Part shown: positions 6,497-9,810 of the stretch, piece by piece
Layout of the letters: each line of letters starts with the position of its first letter
Numbering within the stretch: the first letter of the stretch is position 1
Origin: Verrucomicrobiota bacterium
GTDB lineage: Bacteria > Verrucomicrobiota > Verrucomicrobiia > Verrucomicrobiales > Akkermansiaceae
Assembly: GCA_008932955.1 (NCBI GenBank)
Contig: WBXE01000086.1
Span: 1 to 9,810 of the forward strand
Direction: 5' to 3'
DNA: 9,810 nt
Notes under the pieces: model-generated
Databases searched by the model: none
What the model saw: only the letters and a program-made list of their open reading frames with translations
What the model was told of the DNA's origin: nothing
Program-made: the position numbers and the translations under genes

Positions 6497-6556
6497 AGCC
6501 TGCGACCGGAGGCTCGCAGCTACGGCATCGGCATGCCACGGCCGCGCCCCGATGCC
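6497..6556. repeat. repeat-like double hairpin upstream of the ABC transporter gene
   Basis: Two dyads lie in tandem. CTGCGA (6500-6505) pairs with TCGCAG (6514-6519), and AG/CT can extend it across one bulged base. GGCATCGG (6524-6531) pairs perfectly with CCGATGCC (6549-6556) around a 17-nt spacer. The first unit (GCCTGCGACCGGAGGCTCGC) has the look of a dispersed GC-rich intergenic repeat rather than of an operator. Neither hairpin is followed by a T-run. Copy number cannot be judged from this window. Confidence 0.45.
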
Positions 6557-6722
6557 AGCCAAAAGCGGAAGCGCATATCCGGTGAGAGAATCGCCACAGC
6601 GCGGCCGTACACTTCATCCAGCCCCGATTCACCATGCCTTTGTTTCCAGTGATGCCAACCCGGTTTACCTCTGCCCCCCAGGCGCGCCCAGCCAAGGGAT
6701 CTCCGTGTGCCGTAAACCCAAT

Positions 6723-6730
6723 AAGGAAAG
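6723..6730 (+). promoter_or_regulatory. Shine-Dalgarno site fixing the macB start
   Basis: AAGGAAAG lies 7 nt before the ATG at 6738 and is the best ribosome-binding site in the window. It decides for 6738 over the in-frame ATGs at 6552 and 6783. Confidence 0.75.
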
Positions 6731-6737
6731 GCCAGCC

Positions 6738-9002
6738 ATGTCTGTGATGGTCTCGCCAGGCATTGCCACCGACCCCATTACGATGAGTCACTCCCAAGAG
6801 GCCGCAGAGATGCGCGACAGGTCCCGCCCCCTGATCCACTTGGAAAACATCACCAAAACCTATCATCTAGGCGAGGTCGATGTTCCGGTGCTCAAGGGCG
6901 TCTCCCTGAGCATCGCCCGCGGCGAAATGGTCGCCTTGATGGGTGCCTCGGGTTCCGGCAAAACCACCCTCATGAATATTCTTGGCTGCCTCGACCGGCC
7001 AAGCTCGGGCGAATTCTGGCTCGACGGCCAAGAAATGAGCGGCCTGTCGCCGGATCAGCGGGCCTTGGTGCGCACCAGCAAACTGGGCTTCGTTTTCCAA
7101 AGCTTCAACCTACTGCCCCGCACCTCGGCCATCAACAATGTGCTCATGCCGCTGGACTACGCCGTTGACCGCCACGCCCGCAGCGAGGCCCACGGGTTGG
7201 CCCACTCCCTGCTCAAGCAAGTCGGCCTTGCCGAGCGCATGCACCATGAATCGTCGCAAATGTCCGGCGGCCAACAACAGCGCGTCGCCATCGCCCGGGC
7301 GCTGGTGAATCGGCCAACCCTGCTGCTGGCCGACGAGCCGACCGGCAACCTGGATTCGCGCGTCGGTGACGAAATTTTGCGGATGTTTCAGCGCCTGCAT
7401 GCCGAGGGCATCACGGTCATTCTGGTGACTCACGACCCCAAGGTGGCCAGTTACGCTGACCGGACGATTCGGATGGCCGACGGGCTCATCGAGGAAGACA
7501 GTCCAAGTTCTGCACGCAGTGGCGGCGCCCACCGCAGCGCCACAAGCTATCCCCTGCCTTCCAGCCAACCGGAATTCAACCACGCCGCGCTAGCCGCGAC
7601 CGGCGCCGGCGCGCCGCCCGCCCCGCCGAATAGCCCGCCGTTGCCAACCACTAGCGCCTGGCTGCCGCCGACCTTGCGCACGGCTTTGAACAACCTGCGA
7701 CGGCACAAGATGCGCTCGACCCTCACCGTGCTGGGCGTGATCATCGGGGTGGCGGCCGTCATTGCCATGCGTGAAATCGGCGAGGGCTCCAAGGTGGCGA
7801 TTGGTAAAACCATCGCCAGCATGGGGGCGAGCAAGATCCCCATCTTCCCCGCTGCCGTCAACAACGGCGGCGTGAGTCAGGGAGCCGGCACCTTTCAATC
7901 GCTCAAACCTGGCGACGTTGAGGCCATCGCCCGCCAGTGCCCGGCCGTCACCGTCGTCGCGCCATTAGTCTGGGCCCAGGCGCAGGCGGTTTACGGCCAT
8001 CGCAACTGGTCGCCGCAGCGCCTCACAGGCAGCACGCCGGGCTATCTAGCGACGCGGGATTGGGATGTTGAAGAAGGCGAGTGCTTCACCGAGGCGGATG
8101 TGAGTTCGCGCAACGGCGTCTGTGTGATCGGCAGCACCGTGCGCCGCGAACTCTTTGAGGACGAATCGCCCGTCGGCAAAATCATCCGTATCCGCAACGT
8201 CCCATTCCGGATCGTCGGAGTCTTGGCCAGCCGCGGCGCCGATATGATGGGCCAAGACCAGGACGACCTGATCGTCGCCCCGTGGACGACAGTGAAATTC
8301 CGCGTCAACGGCCAGAGCGCCGCACCGGCCAAGGCCGCCGATGTAGCTCGTCCCACCCACAATCTCTATCCGGCTGGCTCCCCGCTCTATCCGCCAGTTT
8401 CGACCACCCAAGTGGTCAACCGGCCGCAACCAGTAGGCCAAACCAACATCGATATGATTCAGGCGAAGGCAGCCAACACAGCACTGGTGCCGGTGGCCAT
8501 CAAGCAAATTGCGGCCATCTTGCGCGAGCGTCACCACCTGGGCGAAGGCGATAGTGATGACTTCAACATTCTTGATATGACGGAAATTGCCCGCGCCTCG
8601 TCGCGCAGCTCCGAGCTCATGAGCACCTTGCTGCTGGTGGTGGCCACCATTTCACTCGCCGTGGGCGGCGTGGGCATCATGAACATCATGCTCGTTTCGG
8701 TCACTGAGCGCACCCGCGAGATCGGCCTGCGGATGGCCGTGGGAGCCCGCCGCCATCACATCCTGCGGCAGTTTTTGTTGGAGGCATTCTTGTTATGTCT
8801 GGCCGGCGGCGTACTCGGCATTCTGGTTGGCCGCGGCACTTCCATTCTGGTCCGTGAGTTCCAGCATTGGACCACCGAAATCTCCATCCCCGCCATCGTC
8901 ATCTCCGTCGCGGTGTCTGGCGGCGTCGGTATCGTCTTCGGGTTTTACCCCGCATGGAAGGCCTCGCGGCTCGATCCCATCGAAGCCCTGCGCCACGACT
9001 AG
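6738..9002 (+). CDS. macB: MacB-type ABC transporter, fused ATPase and permease
   Basis: This 754-aa inner-membrane half-transporter joins an ABC ATPase to a MacB/FtsX-type permease. Such proteins work as dimers and use ATP to drive a periplasmic mechanotransmission movement, usually with a MacA-type adaptor and a TolC-type channel. The ATPase has Walker A GASGSGKT (69-76), Q-loop Gln121, signature SGGQQ (176-180), Walker B LLLADEP (195-201) and H-loop His232. A proline- and alanine-rich linker follows (about 256-312). The permease has TM1 (about 329-345), a periplasmic domain, and a C-terminal FtsX domain with three membrane segments (about 628-652, 680-702 and 717-737), ending in the usual RLDPIEALRHD tail. 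About 65 extra residues (about 525-590), rich in proline, alanine and asparagine, interrupt the periplasmic domain just after the APWTTV block. No MacA or TolC gene adjoins it, so the substrate is open: macrolides, toxins, lipoproteins and peptides are all precedents. The symbol denotes the family. Confidence 0.9.
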   Translation: MSVMVSPGIATDPITMSHSQEAAEMRDRSRPLIHLENITKTYHLGEVDVPVLKGVSLSIARGEMVALMGASGSGKTTLMNILGCLDRPSSGEFWLDGQEMSGLSPDQRALVRTSKLGFVFQSFNLLPRTSAINNVLMPLDYAVDRHARSEAHGLAHSLLKQVGLAERMHHESSQMSGGQQQRVAIARALVNRPTLLLADEPTGNLDSRVGDEILRMFQRLHAEGITVILVTHDPKVASYADRTIRMADGLIEEDSPSSARSGGAHRSATSYPLPSSQPEFNHAALAATGAGAPPAPPNSPPLPTTSAWLPPTLRTALNNLRRHKMRSTLTVLGVIIGVAAVIAMREIGEGSKVAIGKTIASMGASKIPIFPAAVNNGGVSQGAGTFQSLKPGDVEAIARQCPAVTVVAPLVWAQAQAVYGHRNWSPQRLTGSTPGYLATRDWDVEEGECFTEADVSSRNGVCVIGSTVRRELFEDESPVGKIIRIRNVPFRIVGVLASRGADMMGQDQDDLIVAPWTTVKFRVNGQSAAPAKAADVARPTHNLYPAGSPLYPPVSTTQVVNRPQPVGQTNIDMIQAKAANTALVPVAIKQIAAILRERHHLGEGDSDDFNILDMTEIARASSRSSELMSTLLLVVATISLAVGGVGIMNIMLVSVTERTREIGLRMAVGARRHHILRQFLLEAFLLCLAGGVLGILVGRGTSILVREFQHWTTEISIPAIVISVAVSGGVGIVFGFYPAWKASRLDPIEALRHD

Positions 9003-9060
9003 GCAGAAAATTGATGCTCGGATTTGAAATTCTGGAAAACCATCCTACGATGCCGCCGAC

Positions 9061-9810
9061 ATGGCTGACGGAACAAAGAAACACATCCTAATTGTCGGGG
9101 CTGGGCCAGGGGGCCTCACTGCCGGAATGCTACTTGCCCACCGCGGTTTCCGCGTCACTATTGTGGAAAAGACCGACCGGGTCGGCGGACGCAATTCCGA
9201 ACTGGATGTGGATGGATTTTCTTTCGACCTCGGCCCGACTTTTCTCCACCAAAAATTCTGCTTGGACGAAATCTTCGCCGAAACTGGCAGCAAGAGCGAG
9301 GACCACCTTGAATTTGTCGATCTCAACCCGATGACCCGGCTCAGTTGGGGCGATACGGCACTCCATACTTATAGCGACACCGCTAAAATGGCCGCCGAGA
9401 TTGAGCGGGTATTTCCCGGCAGCAGCGGCGGATTCAAGCGCTACATGAGCGACCACGCGGTCAAATTCCGCAAAATCTATCCATGCCTTCAGTATTCCTA
9501 TCAGACGCTCAGTGCGTTTTTGCGGCCGAGCCTGCTGCGCGCGCTGCCCCACGTGCTGACCACCCGCAGTGTGCACGATGTGCTGGGGGATTACTTCGAT
9601 GAGGAACGGCTGAAGCTCGCCTTCACCTTCCAGGCGAAATATCTGGGCATGTCGCCATGGCACTGCCCGGCCTTATTCAGCATTCTGTCGTTCACGGAGT
9701 ACCGTTACGGCGTCTATCACGTTCAAGGTGGCTTGAACCGGATTTCGCAAGCGATGGCCAAGGAGTTTGAAAAACTCGGCGGCGAACTTCGGCTCGAGTC
9801 GCCGGTCAAG
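9061..9810 (+). CDS. phytoene desaturase (CrtI/CrtN) family FAD oxidoreductase, 5' part
   Basis: The first 250 codons are open to the end of the window; the protein is cut at about half the usual 490-510 aa. The N-terminus has the FAD-binding dinucleotide fold: GAGPGG at 13-18, Glu36 at the end of strand 2, and RVGGR (40-44), followed by FSFDLGPTF. Further blocks typical of carotenoid desaturases and related isomerases are KYLGMSPWHCPALFSIL, the EYRYGVYH block and GGLNRISQAMAKEFEKLGG. The likely reaction is FAD-dependent desaturation of phytoene or diapophytoene at the membrane, but the family also includes carotenoid oxygenases and isomerases such as CrtO and CrtISO. The ATG at 9061 places the dinucleotide motif at the usual distance from the N-terminus; no good Shine-Dalgarno site precedes it. 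It lies 58 bp after macB with no terminator seen, so co-transcription is possible. No phytoene synthase gene is visible in the window. Confidence 0.88.
   Translation, partial: MADGTKKHILIVGAGPGGLTAGMLLAHRGFRVTIVEKTDRVGGRNSELDVDGFSFDLGPTFLHQKFCLDEIFAETGSKSEDHLEFVDLNPMTRLSWGDTALHTYSDTAKMAAEIERVFPGSSGGFKRYMSDHAVKFRKIYPCLQYSYQTLSAFLRPSLLRALPHVLTTRSVHDVLGDYFDEERLKLAFTFQAKYLGMSPWHCPALFSILSFTEYRYGVYHVQGGLNRISQAMAKEFEKLGGELRLESPVK

Larger units (their letters stand above)
6400..6737. other. 338-bp non-coding region upstream of the ABC transporter gene
   Basis: No convincing gene is present. An in-frame ATG at 6552 could extend the transporter by 62 residues, but that stretch has no transporter similarity and no Shine-Dalgarno site, so I treat it as leader. 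The first part has a small inverted repeat spanning the methyltransferase stop (GCGATC 6390-6395 and GATCGC 6408-6413) with no T-run. The middle (6480-6556) carries the hairpins described separately. The last part should hold the transporter promoter, but I cannot point to a clear -35/-10 pair. No membrane-fusion (MacA-like) gene or recognisable remnant is seen. Confidence 0.6.

Noticed and set aside
6552..6737. Extended N-terminus for the ABC transporter from the ATG at 6552
   Set aside because: The 62 extra residues look like translated non-coding DNA and overlap a hairpin, whereas the ATG at 6738 has a clear AAGGAAAG site 7 nt upstream.
7110..7583. Minus-strand open frame opposite the MacB ATPase
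   Set aside because: It covers the Q-loop, signature and Walker B codons of the real gene on the + strand and shows no recognisable domain.
1..9810. CRISPR array, tRNA, rRNA, insertion sequence or phage genes
   Set aside because: No regularly spaced direct repeats, no cloverleaf-like T-loop signature that I could recognise by eye, and no transposase or phage protein motifs in any frame examined.

Overview
The window reads as GC-rich bacterial chromosome with ordinary housekeeping and envelope genes, all on the + strand. The best guess for the organism is a Verrucomicrobiota member, perhaps of the Pedosphaera/Limisphaerales type. This rests on weak ribosome-binding sites, short intergenic palindromes with a GGCAGGATGCCC-type core, a MacB subtype with a long periplasmic insert, and a CrtI-type desaturase. 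It is inference from gene style, not a marker-gene assignment. No tRNA, rRNA, transposase, phage gene or CRISPR array was seen.

Layout, left to right. (1) 142-942 is trpA, the tryptophan synthase alpha subunit. It is followed by a two-ACT-domain protein of the GcvR type (1020-1544). (2) 1545-1761 is a junction that appears to hold a decayed 3' end of trpB on the minus strand, overlapped by a 58-bp near-perfect inverted repeat. (3) 1762-4566 encodes an MprF/LpiA-type aminoacyl-phosphatidylglycerol synthase and flippase. Its C-terminus has been extended by a palindromic repeat element. The gene overlaps by 4 bp (ATGA) a VirJ/AcvB-type serine hydrolase (4563-5387). (4) 5388-5547 holds a candidate terminator and a 20-bp-arm inverted repeat. 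A SAM-dependent methyltransferase follows (5548-6399). (5) 6400-6737 is non-coding with repeat-like hairpins. It leads to a fused MacB-type ABC transporter (6738-9002), which has a good Shine-Dalgarno site. (6) 9061-9810 is the 5' part of a phytoene-desaturase-family FAD oxidoreductase that runs off the window.

The clearest functional unit is the mprF-virJ/acvB pair. By analogy with LpiA/AtvA of Rhizobium and LpiA/AcvB of Agrobacterium, one protein makes and flips aminoacylated phosphatidylglycerol. The other, membrane-anchored and facing the periplasm, would hydrolyse the aminoacyl lipid, so the pair tunes envelope charge. MacB (efflux or lipoprotein-type transport) and the carotenoid-type desaturase are also envelope-related, but nothing in the sequence ties them to this pair.

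I did not find a convincing undescribed system. The points most worth a second look are the repeat-derived extension of MprF, the trpB-like remnant with its inverted duplication, and the competing hairpins after the hydrolase gene.
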